From: Lingula anatina
Taxonomy: Eukaryota; Brachiopoda; Lingulata; Lingulida; Lingulidae
DNA length: 38,272 nucleotides
Reading direction: 5' to 3'
Assembly: GCF_001039355.2 (NCBI RefSeq)
Contig: NW_019774558.1
Location: 10,829 to 49,100, forward strand
The notes under the pieces were generated by a model. It was not told the DNA's origin and did no database searches. It saw nothing but the letters and a program-made list of their open reading frames with translations. Positions 10,816 through 22,266 of the stretch are shown one piece after another (within the stretch, counting starts at the first letter, position 1; every line of letters begins with the position of its first letter). The position numbers and the translations under genes were made by a program.

Positions 10816-13800
10816 GTAAGTGCCTTTACGTACCTCTCCATCCGGGGCCCTATGCCCCTCCCCCAACTCCCCTCCCCCAAAATAAAATGATGGTTTAACT
10901 GGCCAAGCGTTAAGACCAACATCGCGTAGACCCCGTTTCCATACCTAGATCGATCTAACAAGATCGACCCATCTCCGAGGGGCTTCTCGCTAGTTGTATT
11001 CAGCCTAGGCGGCTCTGATATCTGGCACGCCTACTGAAGCTGTAGCCGGAGGGGGTCGGCTAAATGTAAAGCAAATTAGCATGATAAAAAAATTGGTCAT
11101 TCCACAAAAACGTGAACATTATTTGGCGTCATGAGAGATTATATAGTGAGAGACCGTGAAAAAAGTAGGGAGTTAAACAATCAGTGACGTGTACCACCCA
11201 GCTTTAAGTTCGTTCAAATTTTTATCAGGCAACAAAAGGCCTCAAAATTTGAAAGACAGTAGGAAGTTTTTAAAGGGGTTTTACCTTTAATGACTTTAAT
11301 GACCCTTGTTGGATATGAAAATTGCCTTGTCCATTAAAAAGATCAATGAGAACTGTATAAAACAAGGATTGATTATGTCCTAAACAAATCGCAATTTCTG
11401 TTATCTCTAGATGTTGGATTTGCTCTAAGAAAAATAGGCGGAATGACAAAACCACAGGAGGAAATTTCCATTGACGGCGACTTCTGGCAGCTTGACATTT
11501 TGTCTACTTTTAAAAATATCCACCTCAAGTTTAAGCTGGGTGTGGCGTTTGAAGAACACACGGTAGATGGCAGGACTGTGCAGGTAAGCGCCAAATTTCT
11601 CTGAAGGTGCACAGGAACTCGTGCATTTACGTTTATACAAGAAAAGTACAATTATGTTAATAATAATGCCCGTTTGAAGGTCCTTCTACCATCATTTATA
11701 TATTTTATATGAGGTTGCGGTAGCACAAGTACTGCACTATTTTTATGGATAGTGCTTTTGGTGGAAAGTTGTTCCCTCTTGTAAAACCTTTTTGGTTTAT
11801 ATGTCGCGTTACAATTAAGAGACGAATGTTCTCCTGTGCGCTCTAAAAAGGTGTTATCGCATATTTATGGCAAGTCATGGAAAACGAAATACCAATAACA
11901 CCAAAAGCTTGTTTTTCTGAGATGGAAGATGTGGCCTTGATTTTAGACGTGGTATGTCATCTTAAAATTGCCAAGACTCCAAGTTAGCTAAATCTAAAGA
12001 CATTTTGTCATTTTGATATATTTTTGGGAATATCTTTATTTTTAATACAAAGTATAGCATGTAATGAAAGGTGGTAAATCTCCGAATCGTTATGCGCTCA
12101 CTTTTCGATAATAATAATAATAGTAACAATAATCATAAAATTAATAATAAATTTTGATGAACACATCGACACATTTAGTTTTCACGTGCAGTTTTTAATT
12201 CACATTTCAATATCATATAGGCCTACATGTGCCTTTTTAGATACATCAATTCACTTTCAGCAGCTATTATCAGCATGTCTTCATGAAGTTGTTATTGTTA
12301 TGTACCCTCTACCGGGGTGACATATTGATTTTTCACAGATATTCAAAGGTATGTCTCTAGATAAATAGACAGTCATTTTGGTCTGCAAAATATGTCCACA
12401 ATAATAACTGCGGCCCTGGTAGAGGGTAATTGTCATGCATGTTGTAAAGTATTTTTTCAGTTCTCGACGCTGCTCTTTTACATGATCTTCCTCAATTACA
12501 TCTTCATCTTTTGATTACGGTAATTTCACTGCTAGGAAGTTGTTAACAGTGGTTTTTTTTATTTAAACAGGAATACATAGAACAGTTAACACGTTGTTGA
12601 TCCACGATTTTTTTTGCATAGCAAATACTGAGAAAGAATTGTATTCGAGAAAGAATTATATATTCGGACGGCGTAAAAGCGAATATATTAACATATATAC
12701 TCCTGAAAGTTGCCAGTGTGTCTTTGTCAAAATACGAGATCATACAATTCAATCCAATTCAATTTATTTCTGTACTGGTACATAAATAATCATGACTTTG
12801 TACAATGTAATATAATGAAACAATACAATTGGTGCACTACCAGTCTCTAATTGGTAAATGGATTGCCAGTTTGTGAGTGAACAAGTATATATCTTTATGT
12901 AAAACAAAACAGTTATAGACTTTGTGTTTTGATCAGCAAGCGGCTGTGTCTTCTACATGTATTTGTCTTGTATGCAAAATTCGTGACAAAAAAAGCTCTA
13001 GACTTTGTGTTTCCATCACCTCGATGAATTATTGACCCTCTACAGGGATAAATGACCCCCGCCTTCGGCTCTACTCGTGCAATAATCTACAGCTTATGTA
13101 GCTTATTTCGTGATGCATTATTGTTATATCTTTTACACATGTATTTTGTCTGTTAATCCACTTGGTGGTTTGTAGCCATTTTATATGTCTTCATGCTTGG
13201 TATATAAAGCTGACATTTTAGTAATTTGCCTAACAGTAGAATGATATCTTCTCATTTGTCCCTTTTTAGGTATTGGATTTCCTTAACTCGTAAAGCTCAT
13301 TTGTCAATAATTATTAAAGGTAAAAGTTTCAGTGCAGATTCAGTAAAATGTAGATTTAGAATTTTTTACGGATCATTAATGAGTTACTTATAACAAAATA
13401 CAGTCGTAATGCATTTCGTACAAAATGATATGTTATCAACTTAGTGTATCTCGCTAGGATAGAACCTCTCATGCCTTTTTTTTTTCGTCCTCCGCATCCG
13501 TCGTTGCTCAATGTATAAGACAAATACACCACTTGTCAGCAAGGTGCGACATCCTTTTGTTATTTTCATTCGTGTTGGTCACATGTATTTACCAGAGCTT
13601 GTTTTAGAAAAGATATTTTGCCCGAAAACTGGCCTTAGCTTTTAGAATAAATTTTCACTTTCCGCTGACCTAATATAAATCAGTATTAAAGCAATCTGAC
13701 GACATCTTGCCCGCTTTGCATAACAAGGAAGACGCAGCTTATGTTTCAAATTATGTACTGGGTTCGTAGCAGTACGGCGAGATTCCTTTGGTGAAATATA

Positions 13801-16800
13801 TTACTCATTGGTCTCTACTCGGACTAAAAACGATCTAGGTTCGACACAAGATTCCCCACTTCAGTTATCCCCGGAGAGCAAAGCAACACAACACAGCAGC
13901 TTCGTTTACAAAATTCAAAACTAGTTTACTATCAGGTTTGCCTGGTTTCTAAGTTGAAGTGACTTGACAGAATAAAGATATTTTAGCAAGATAGACGATT
14001 AAACTTTAAAAAGAGATAAAGGCAATTAAAAAGATACGGTCATTGCGAGATAAACTATTACGGGCCGTGCGCACATGGCGGCAACACCAAGTCTGTTGAT
14101 TATTTTCATTTGTACACACCTTCCTTTTTTATACTAAAATTATAGAATAAGGTATTGCCACAATGGGCAGATGTTCTGTTTACTGAAAAATTTCGGGATA
14201 AGGACCACCCAGGTGCATTGGAACTTGCTGTATAACGCTGTAATTTTAGAGTGAGTAAGAGTGAGCTAGTGTCAGACCAATGAGTATTGACTTTCACATG
14301 GCAGTAACTGAGCTCATAAGGTGGCAATTATTCTTTTCCTACTGTGACAAAATACTTATTCGAGCTATTACAGTACTGTTTTTTTAACGCTCAAATAAGT
14401 ATTGCCTTATCCACACACACGCAAAATCACACGCGCGCGTGCGATCGTGCGCAGTAACACACACACACACTTCAATGTGAGCTGAAATCTCTCCAAGATA
14501 TTTTATATGCGATTATTTCGAAATATGGATCACATTACCTAACTTGATCTATCTAACGCTAACGGAAGTCTTTAACACCATGATGCCTTAGCAAGCATAG
14601 ACAAGACTACTTTTCTCATACACCAAGTAAAAAATTATGCTTATGTCAACAGCGTAGGTACATATTCACTAACAGTCTTGTTCTGCAATGGTCTGGAGTA
14701 CAGTTCTTTCAGGACATTTTCGATCCTCTAAGGATTTATCAACGCAATTCGTAAAACATTATGCATTTGCCATTTATGCGTACTTCAGTGACTAGTTCAT
14801 CGTGACACTGTGGCAGTGGGCAACATAGGCCAGGCCTACTAGTTAAGTATCAAGCACATGTAAATTTTATTAAACGTGGCGTCGGATCGCAGTTTTCTGG
14901 TATAATTACTACAGTGAACGTATTCAAGTCTGCACGTGAGGGACACAGAAAAACAATTGCTACAGAATAGATTATACTATCTTTAAAACTGGTGCATCTA
15001 GCGCAATCATCCAAAGGGGGCATGCAGCACAATCAGCCTGTTTATTTACTACTGCATATATACATAATCATGTCTATACGTTAGAGATGCAGAAACGCAA
15101 TTGCTGCCTCATTGATTCTCTCTCTCTCTCTCTCTCTGGTGCCATGGTCGTTTCGACCCTCGGGGCCTTTATGATGCCAGTTTCAGCGTCCGAATCCTTG
15201 CTGCGTCCCATATTTTTCTTTGTGTGTTCATTCTTGTGTTTTTCTTTAGTTGGTTTAGGAACAGGAGCCTTTGTCTCCCTCTAGTTTTCTTCCCAGGAGT
15301 CTATCTAGCCAGGATGAGGTCTTCGAGTTGGCCTTCTCTAATGAAAATGGCCGGTGGATTTTATCTGTCTTTCCTTTATAACCCTAAGTTTTTGTCGGTC
15401 TTGTCCAACTCGCTTCAGAACTGAGATGTTAGAGAGCATTCACATCGAGAAGAGCCGAGGTCTAGTACGGCCGACACCTAAATATGGCGGACCCACATGA
15501 AAGGAAGACCGCATAATCCTTTAATGTTCTCTCAATGAATGTCACTGAATGTCATTGAGAGACCATTAAAGGATTACGCGGTCTTCCTTTCATGTAGGTC
15601 CGCCATATAGGTAGGCCTTGCTAGACCTCGGCCGTTTTCGATGTGAATGCCCTCTTAGTTTCATGAATATTATATGAGATACGCAGTATTCGACGGTAGA
15701 ACCACATCTCTGCTGCCTGTATGTTTTTAGTCGTTGCAGCCGAGACAGTCCATGCCTCACTGCCGTACGAAAGAATAGATCATACAAAACATTTTAGTTG
15801 TCTGATTTTTATCAATTATATTACCCTTAAAACAGTGCAATAATCGGTTTATTGGAGCCTTAACGGATATTTTCTTCCCCAAACATTGCACGTGCTTTTG
15901 AGAGCCAACTTATTCTGAAATTCAAGTTGCTATTTTTTAACACATCAAGTATCCGTCACCTCTAAAAATTCTATGCGGCAATCATGAAATGATATTTGTA
16001 CGTGTACTTATACCCTTTGTTTTTCAGTCTACGTTCACAGTAGAAGATGATAAACTTGTGCACGTCCAAAGAGGAAAACCAGCAGATTCGATAATTACCA
16101 GAGAACTAGAAAACGACGGTACTTTAAAAGTGGTGAGTACACACTAAAATGGCGTGAGGCGGCGCAGGGTGACGGATAGTTTGGAATATGGTAAGCATAT
16201 GCTGCTTCCGTCTCCACTCTCCGTCTTGCACTTTACTGAACTACATTTACATTTCAATTCATGCTTTCGTTATCTAGTCTTCAGGTGACGCAGTATAGTC
16301 TAATTTGCATAACAAGGGGTATATAAACGGCGTAATTCGAACACCGTTCTTTGAATCAAGTTTAAATAGCCTACGTGCATCTTTTTGTGACCATTTATCT
16401 GGCAGTAGCAGGACAAAATATAGAGTTGATTTACGGCCGTAGCATAAAACTCTAGGGTAATTTTGAGCTCAAGCCTCACTATTTGATATAAATAACAGCA
16501 GTGATGCGTCAGACAATTTTTTTAATGTCGTGACTAATATACAGAGAAAATGCTGCCTCTGTACCCGTTCCTGATCCAACCACGCAAGATGTAATTAATC
16601 GCAAGAGCTCGTCCACACCTTACCCCATATATTCCAAATGATTTGATATACCTGCTCTATGCCGTATTGAAAAGTACTCGGAGAAATAGTAAGGAGCGAC
16701 ATCTTTGACAAAGTGACATTTTTGTATATATATAATTATATATAAAAAACAAAAACAGGATTGGTTGCTAAACCCGACCGGTTTATATTTAGCATGAGGG

Positions 16801-18162
16801 CGTTGTTTATTGTGTTGCCATGGAGGACAATCGCTCAATTCAATAATATCTCTATTTTCACCGGTGCAGATGTTTTTTTTTAAGTTGTCAGTATCATTTT
16901 ATTTGTAGTAAGGACTACGTAGACTTGTATGTGAAGGGATTTAAAATCATCGATGTTGATAAATATACAGTTGTCGTACGCCTTTTTTCTAATTTCTTAT
17001 ATCAGTAGCGGATTTGGGAGAGGGCAGGCCCGTAGCCAGCAATTTCAGAGGGGGGGGGTGTTCGTTTCTGAAAAAGTGGACCTTTTACCATAAAATCCTC
17101 AAATACGCAGGTCAAATTTTACCCAGAGTGGACCTTTTCCCAGCAAAAAGGGTGGTTCTTTCGAACCCTTCGAACCCCCCTGGCTACGGGCCTTCACCGG
17201 GCCCCGAACCTCCACGCAAAGGGAAGGGGGTGGAGGGTCGGCTTCGCATCCGCGTACCCCTCATATATTATCCATTGTGAACGAACTAGCCTCTCTCCCC
17301 CAAGCAGTGAATCATCGCGGCACAGTTGTAATTTTAACTCACCAATAGTTTTTCAAAGGTTCTTCAAATTGACAAATAAGATTGGCTAATTGGAGGTAGG
17401 CGTTCGCCCTTACAGCTTATTCTAGCGTTTATACGTCGTAATAAATCCATTTCTTTGGAGTGTGGACGTTGTTGGTACCCATGGCAGTGGGTGCTGATAC
17501 TGCCAATGTTCATTCTGCCATGGGTCCCTTTTTTATGTCTTTTTAATTTTTTATTAATTAATTAAATAATTTTGTTTATTTATTGTTATTGTTATTATTA
17601 TGAATAAGCACTTTTCCATAGCTTTAAAATCGTCTTATATTAAATACATAATGTATAGTTAGGCCTACTCTATATAAATTAGTTTTTGTTCTAAACTGTA
17701 ACAAAAAAAAATGTATGGTCACAAATCACAATAGCAGGTTATATTTGATGAGAAAAGAAAATGTTTGAATCGTAGAACCATTAGTAGAAGAATGTCAAAA
17801 TCATTAAACCATTTTACTCGCGAAGAGATATTGGTGCAGATAATTTTGATTCTGTTTGCCTAACAACTGGTAACCAAAGTTAAGTCAAATTAGAAATTAA
17901 AAACTTTTAAGTTAAAACTTAAAAACAAGTAACATATAGCTTATTTCCTACAGACAAACACAGTCTCACACCGAGGTGATTGGAGGGATTGCTCCCTTAT
18001 CCAGCAACTTTTTTGGCTGTATAAATGTCTAATGATTCATATGCTTTTGACTAACCCACCGTTATAATATTGATTCCACTCTGTTTTCTTTTACAGACAT
18101 TCAAAGTGGTAGGGAAGGAAGAGGCAACATGCATTAGGAAATTCAAAAGAATAGAATCATAG
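10746..18162 (+). CDS. FABP: Intracellular fatty-acid-binding protein, four coding exons (join 10746-10815, 11411-11583, 16028-16132, 18097-18162)
   Basis: The four exons join in phases 1, 0 and 0 to give 137 residues (usual family length 127-140). Exon sizes of 70, 173, 105 and 66 bp and intron positions match the conserved four-exon layout of the lipocalin-like FABP family. The N-terminus has the family signature (GKWKFESSEGWEEYMKGL). Exon 2 carries GFALRKIGGMTKP and STFKN...FKLGVAFEE, strands around the helix-turn-helix portal. Basic residues that usually bind the fatty-acid carboxylate are present as R106 and R130; the usual partner Tyr two residues after R130 is Phe (F132). There is no signal peptide, so it is cytosolic and should carry fatty acids or retinoid-like ligands. 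It is closest to the heart/brain/adipocyte branch by motif, but exact orthology is not resolvable. Introns are 595, 4444 and 1964 bp. Confidence 0.93.
10929..11071. mobile_element. Family B MITE-like element, half copy in FABP intron 1
   Basis: The start CCCCGTTTCCAT, then GATCGATCTA, CTCCGAGGGGCTTCTCG and CACGCCTACTGAAGCTG, follow one arm of the family B element at 8012-8227 in the same order. The opposite arm is missing, so this is a truncated copy. Confidence 0.6.
11411..11583 (+). CDS. FABP: FABP exon 2
   Basis: The exon runs from acceptor ATCTCTAG|AT to donor CAG|GTAAGC. It is 173 bp, the characteristic size for this exon in the family, and encodes most of the helical cap and the following strands. 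Confidence 0.93.
12303..12428. mobile_element. Family E short inverted-repeat element with 9-bp target duplication
   Basis: The left end TACCCTCTACCGGGG and the right end CCCTGGTAGAGGGTA are inverted repeats enclosing about 95 bp without coding capacity. It is flanked by ATTGTTATG (12294-12302) and ATTGTCATG (12429-12437), a 9-bp direct repeat with one mismatch, which fits a target-site duplication. A 9-bp duplication is typical of Mutator-like transposons. It lies in FABP intron 2. Confidence 0.65.
14411..14470. repeat. CA/CG-type microsatellite
   Basis: Interrupted (CA)n and (CG)n runs form alternating purine-pyrimidine sequence with Z-DNA-forming potential. It lies in FABP intron 2. Confidence 0.8.
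15116..15137. repeat. (TC)n microsatellite
   Basis: Eleven TC dinucleotide units in a row lie in FABP intron 2. Confidence 0.9.
15431..15655. mobile_element. Family A MITE-like palindromic element, complete copy
   Basis: Arms of about 105 bp are inverted repeats. The left arm contains GCATTCACATCGA, GCCGAGGTCTAG, CATGAAAGGAAGACCGC and TAATCCTTTAATG; the right arm carries their reverse complements. Only about 11 bp separate the arms, so a single strand would fold into a near-complete hairpin. Termini AGAGRGCATTCACA match the copies at 9916-10118 and 5262-5298. TTAG occurs at both edges and could be part of a target duplication. It lies in FABP intron 2. Confidence 0.8.
16028..16132 (+). CDS. 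FABP: FABP exon 3
   Basis: The exon runs from acceptor TTTTTCAG|TCT to donor GTG|GTGAGT. It encodes STFTVEDDKLVHVQRGKP and TRELENDG, containing R106 of the ligand pocket. Confidence 0.92.
17003..17280. mobile_element. Short inverted-repeat element (17026-17194) beside a second element's end
   Basis: AGGCCCGTAGCCAG at 17026 is mirrored by CTGGCTACGGGCCT ending at 17194, with G- and C-runs just inside. The left flank CAGTAGCGGATTTGGGAG (17003-17020) resembles the terminus of the element at 33636-33857 (CAGTGGCGGATTTAGAG). One element may therefore have inserted into another. It lies in FABP intron 3; no coding capacity is seen. Confidence 0.55.
18097..18162 (+). CDS. FABP: FABP exon 4 (terminal)
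   Basis: The exon starts after acceptor TTTTACAG and encodes TFKVVGKEEATCIRKFKRIES, then TAG. It contains R130 and F132, where Arg and Tyr are usual. Confidence 0.92.
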   Translation, partial: TFKVVGKEEATCIRKFKRIES

Positions 18163-18220
18163 TGAAAGACCGACATGTATTATCAGCTATTCGCCATTTT
18201 ACAGACCATGGTACTACCCC

Positions 18221-18226
18221 AATAAA
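18221..18226 (+). terminator. Poly(A) signal AATAAA of the FABP gene
   Basis: This is a canonical AATAAA 58 bp after the FABP stop codon on the same strand. A second AATAAA near 18451-18456 could serve as an alternative distal signal. Confidence 0.7.
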
Positions 18227-18691
18227 ATATGTTATCTTGCAGTAGAATGTTTGCTGTTGCGTCTAATAATTGAAGTACGAATTTCATTCTGAGTTGCAAA
18301 GCAAAATCTTGTTAATATGACGGATCTTGCTACATGCATAATTTGACATAATTCACAAAGCTTTTCTTATATATTGTGCCAGTGACAGCGATAATGTGAT
18401 TTTTAACTGCCACAGCCCCAGTATTTTGTACGGCGTGAACACACTTTGAAATAAAGCATGTGTTCAGATGTCAAATATGTTCCATAATGTTATAGCCTGT
18501 TTACTTCCTTTTGGTTCTTATTAACAACGATCAATGGCGACAGTTACATTCCAAAACCGTGCTGTAGTGTGAATAATTACTTAGCATGCAGTATTTAAAA
18601 GCATAAAGAATACTATATAAAGCTATAGATACTAAATTAACAGCCAAGACACAGTGTAATAACAAGATTCCCACGCATAGTGAACAACGTG

Positions 18692-18754
18692 ACGGTGACC
18701 ACGTCAAAGCCCTCGCTTCACCGGCTTCCTGTTACCGCCAAGGCTGCCAGAGGA
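18692..18754 (+). pseudogene. Possible LINE reverse-transcriptase relic
   Basis: One frame reads SLHRLPVTAKA after GACCACGTCAAAGCCC. It resembles the block DHVxPxLxSLHWLPV near the C-terminus of many non-LTR reverse transcriptases (CR1/Jockey-like). The frame must shift to keep the match and no upstream catalytic domain is present, so it would be a short dead fragment. Similarity is by eye only. Confidence 0.3.
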
Positions 18755-18920
18755 GGTTGGTGGTCATGATTTACGCTTTAGAATCAGAATATTATTCGTC
18801 ATGTATCCCGCAAACGTCCACGCACGCACGTTACGATGTTGCTAGCCTGAGGGTAGCAATGGAGAGGGTCTAAGATGGGTATTTGGATGTGTAAGTCTGA
18901 GTGCGGTGTGCTCAAATCTT

Positions 18921-18980
18921 CGCGCACGTGTGTGTTTGTGTGTGTGCGTGCGCGCGCGTGTGAGAGAGAGAAAAAGAGAG
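18921..18980. repeat. GT/GC/GA microsatellite
   Basis: (GT)n grades into (CG)n and then (GA)n, forming a compound low-complexity tract. Confidence 0.85.
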
Positions 18981-20116
18981 GAGTCTGTGAGACAGGGAGA
19001 GAACCACACTTTTCTGTATGTAATGAGATATAAAAGATGTACTGAGATTTGCATGAGGAATTGTTACAGGTCAATTGCCATGTGTGTGATACATCTAATC
19101 ACTTCTTGTGGTCGCAGAAAGTACGCATCAATGACACTAAATCATGCAAGCTCAACCTGCCGAGGACACGAGCCGTATTCACCCAGGGGCAGTTGCACAA
19201 CATAAGGTTAGAGAAGAATGGCTGATCTTAACCTGAAGACCAAAAGATTTGTCTAGGATAAATTCGTGATAATCTACTGATTTTTTTTTGTCTTAAACGT
19301 CAGTCATCATTATTGTGTTATAAAGCAAGTTTAGTGGTTCATTTAGCTTAGCTACTTGTAATTATGATAATAATAATGTATATCTTTTGAATTTAAAAGC
19401 AAAATCAATGTACAGAAGACTCAAATAGTATCATAAAAATTTTAACTTCTTGAAAAATTCTAGGCCTCTGATTGTTCAGTTACAATGCCCTTTTCTGTTT
19501 GCTTTACTGCCATATACTACATAGCTATTACCATTTGATTTTGACTGACCTTGTAGTTTGCAGTAACATTTATTTGTACTAAGATATAAAGAAAAATGCA
19601 AATAAGTCAACATTTCTGCTAGCACTGAATTCTCTCATGACCGTGTCTAAGACGCTAGAGCATTTAGCAAAATTAAAAGCTCATTCATTTTTTAAATTTT
19701 TTATTTATTTATTTATTTTTGTAAGAGAGCATATTACGAATCGATGGGTTTTTATTTCAAATGAAAGCAACGGAAATACTTCACTAATTTTGTTTGTTGT
19801 GTTCCATTTACTGTCAGAAAGGGCGGTTGAGGTACAGCTCTCTCTGCCGCCATGTATTTGTAAACGTCTTCTAAATTAGTTCGAATGTGTGTCGAGTTAT
19901 TTGCTCTGCTGCATCGAATACCGAAACGACACGAATCAGTAACCGCCGAGTCCGGGCTGCATGCGCTGTGGGTGTTTTGAAACAAAGCAGCCACGCGGCC
20001 AATGCGATCCTCGTTGTATATGGCATTTAAAACCATATCCGGAACAAAAGCCTCAGCATTTACTATCATAAAAGACCTGGCCTAACTATTGGAATCAGTA
20101 TCATTCGACGGAGGCC

Positions 20117-20153
20117 CGGAGACACGTCCAGATCACGGAGACACGTCCAGATC
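20117..20153. repeat. 19-bp tandem duplication
   Basis: CGGAGACACGTCCAGATC occurs twice head to tail, separated by a single A (period 19 bp). No function is evident. Confidence 0.85.
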
Positions 20154-21401
20154 TAAGAACTCGAGCTCCGTCACCAACCCAAGGTTTACTTTGAAGGCCA
20201 TTCAGGTAATGATAAAATGCAGTTACGTTTTTTCTTCTTAACAGTGCGTTATCCAGCATGAAATAAATTTCTGAACACGCTCCTTTTGTATACCAATAGC
20301 ATATTTTGGTGTTATCTGACTACCTACTGACGGCATTCCAATCAAAGTGAAAAAAAAACATGTACTCAGTTCATTCAAAAGGGATTTGGCATGCAGTGTA
20401 CATGTATGGCAGAGTATCTAGACGGCGTTCTCGCACACAAATTTAAAACTGCATGTCTGCCGAAAGTGGGCATCAAGGGAAATATAACTGATATGCAGGA
20501 TGTCAAATAATGTAAACATTGTTTCATTTGCAAATGTACTTGTAGGTTAGCTAAAGAGGTGATTGGCTCCAACAAAATCTAATAGATGTGATCCGAATTT
20601 GACACTCCATGTTAACTGCCTGTACAGAACAAAGAGACCATGCAGATTCTATGCACAGCTCACTTAGCAATGTAGTTGCGAGAAGAAGGCACCGTTTAAG
20701 TATCTCAAAACTGCTATCGCTGTCAGATTGCACATATATATTTTACGTCTGGCGAAAGCCGTCCAAAATTTTACAAAAAAAAAGAATTTTAATGAAATTG
20801 CACAAAAGCATATGTTCGCCACAAAATAACGGAATTCAGATAGTCAGGATTTATTTGCCGATTAATGTTAATTTTGCATAGCGATGGGATGGAAATTTTT
20901 ATAGGATAGTACATATAAAATACAAACACAAATAAAAAACATAAATTCAAATAAATTAAGCACATAACATTGTGTAACAATCGGGCACCTTAAACGCTAC
21001 ATGTAGGTGATTGTGATGGGACAAACAGGACAAGACTTTGTACCTGATAGTCACTTGCTACTTGTATGTGTATAGTATAAGCTTCTAGATATGTGGAGTA
21101 GTAGTACAACTTCTTTACCGACACTTATGCAAACGTCATCACTTTATCATTTACCTTTCGTAAAAACAGATTGAAATCTAATTGTTTTGGGGACTATTAT
21201 GCGTTTTAAATACACCGTCGATCATTTGAAAATGTTTTAAAACATCACATCAAAGTATAATGAATCGCATTAACAAACTGCTGGATATTCCTCTGGTTCC
21301 AAGTGTTAATTGGACAAGTTGTTATGTCGTCAGCGCAATAGGTAGCGAAATGCAGGGCATTCAGATAAATACTGGGCTCTCGGACACATACTTAGTCAAA
21401 C

Positions 21402-21635
21402 ACCCCATTTCCATAGATATTTAGATCGATCTATCCCTATCCCTGGGGGGAGTCTCACTAGATTACTGTCAGCTTGGCCGGCTTAAGCATCTGTCCCGCC
21501 TACTAAAAGCTGTAAGGGGGTAATTAACTATGGTGTCCGCTCGGCTGACTGCAATTTAGCCTGAACCCCCAGGGAGTTAGGTCAATCTAAAACTTAATCT
21601 TAAGATCGATCTAAATCTCTGGGAAAGCACCCAAA
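21402..21635. mobile_element. Family B MITE-like element, third copy
   Basis: The left end ACCCCATTTCCATAGATA then TTTAGATCGATCTA is matched by the reverse complement of the right end (GGGTGCTTTCCCAGAGATTT then AGATCGATCTTA). The interior shares CCGCCTACTAAAAGCTG with the other family B copies. Arms are more diverged than at 8012-8227, suggesting an older insertion. Confidence 0.65.
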
Positions 21636-22233
21636 GACAGATTTCTGTACAAACCCACTAGTTGCCATATGTCAGTTTATATTTGATGACGTCTAAGCTA
21701 GCGTGGCATGTATGAACTTTTTCTTTGACACAAGTATATTTTATTTTTTTAAGCATAAAATTCCCGTTGTATCTCAAACGTTTGGCAAATTAAAGCTTCG
21801 GGGACGAAAGCGTGCATTGCTGCCTGTACAACTAAAATTCCAATTAAGGGTTATTATCCAATTAAGGATTAGCACTAAGGATCTCTTGTCATGCTATTAC
21901 AACCACCAGTAAATATTAATTAACAAACGCTGGCCCCTTGATTCGAGGAAGACTTTCTGTCAAGAACTAGTGTTTAATATGCAATGTTTCCGGCATATCG
22001 CTGTAATAATAATCAAAGAAACATTGATTAGCTGACCATATGCAATGATTTTCAAGTAACAGAAATGCATGGACAATTAAATTCTTGAGTAATGCATAGG
22101 AAGAGGTAACAAATCTGAACAGGGCGAAAGAGCACGTATACATTTGTGCCGCAGTTACTGGTCTTCGCATTTTCTGTTCAAGTCAAATTAAGTCCCATAG
22201 AACTGAAGTGTGGCATAATTTCTCGTCTTAAAG

Positions 22234-22266
22234 CCCGGGGGTGAGGGTGGGGGTGGGGGTGGGGGT
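22234..22266 (+). repeat. (GGGGGT)n tract, G-quadruplex candidate
   Basis: At least five G runs of 3-5 bases, separated by one to three bases, lie on the plus strand. This satisfies the usual four-run pattern for G-quadruplex formation. It is about 700 bp upstream of the peptide-precursor promoter. Confidence 0.7.

Larger units (their letters stand above)
11590..16020. other. FABP intron 2 (4.4 kb): repeats, no other gene recognised
   Basis: Apart from elements listed separately, the intron holds an AAT-like stretch near 12108-12150, a second family E-type end (ACCCTCTACAGGG) at 13035-13047, and unassigned AT-rich sequence. No nested gene could be supported on either strand. Confidence 0.5.

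Noticed and set aside
15087-15284. Small plus-strand frame with a hydrophobic C-terminal half
   Set aside because: It runs through a (TC)n microsatellite in FABP intron 2, has no recognisable domain, and no supporting splice or poly(A) signals.
17014-17280. Plus-strand frame rich in Gly and Pro
   Set aside because: It lies inside two small transposon-like elements; the composition comes from their G and C runs.
19752-20069. Minus-strand frame of about 105 codons between FABP and the peptide gene
   Set aside because: No recognisable domain, no splice partners, and no start context or poly(A) signal that supports a gene.
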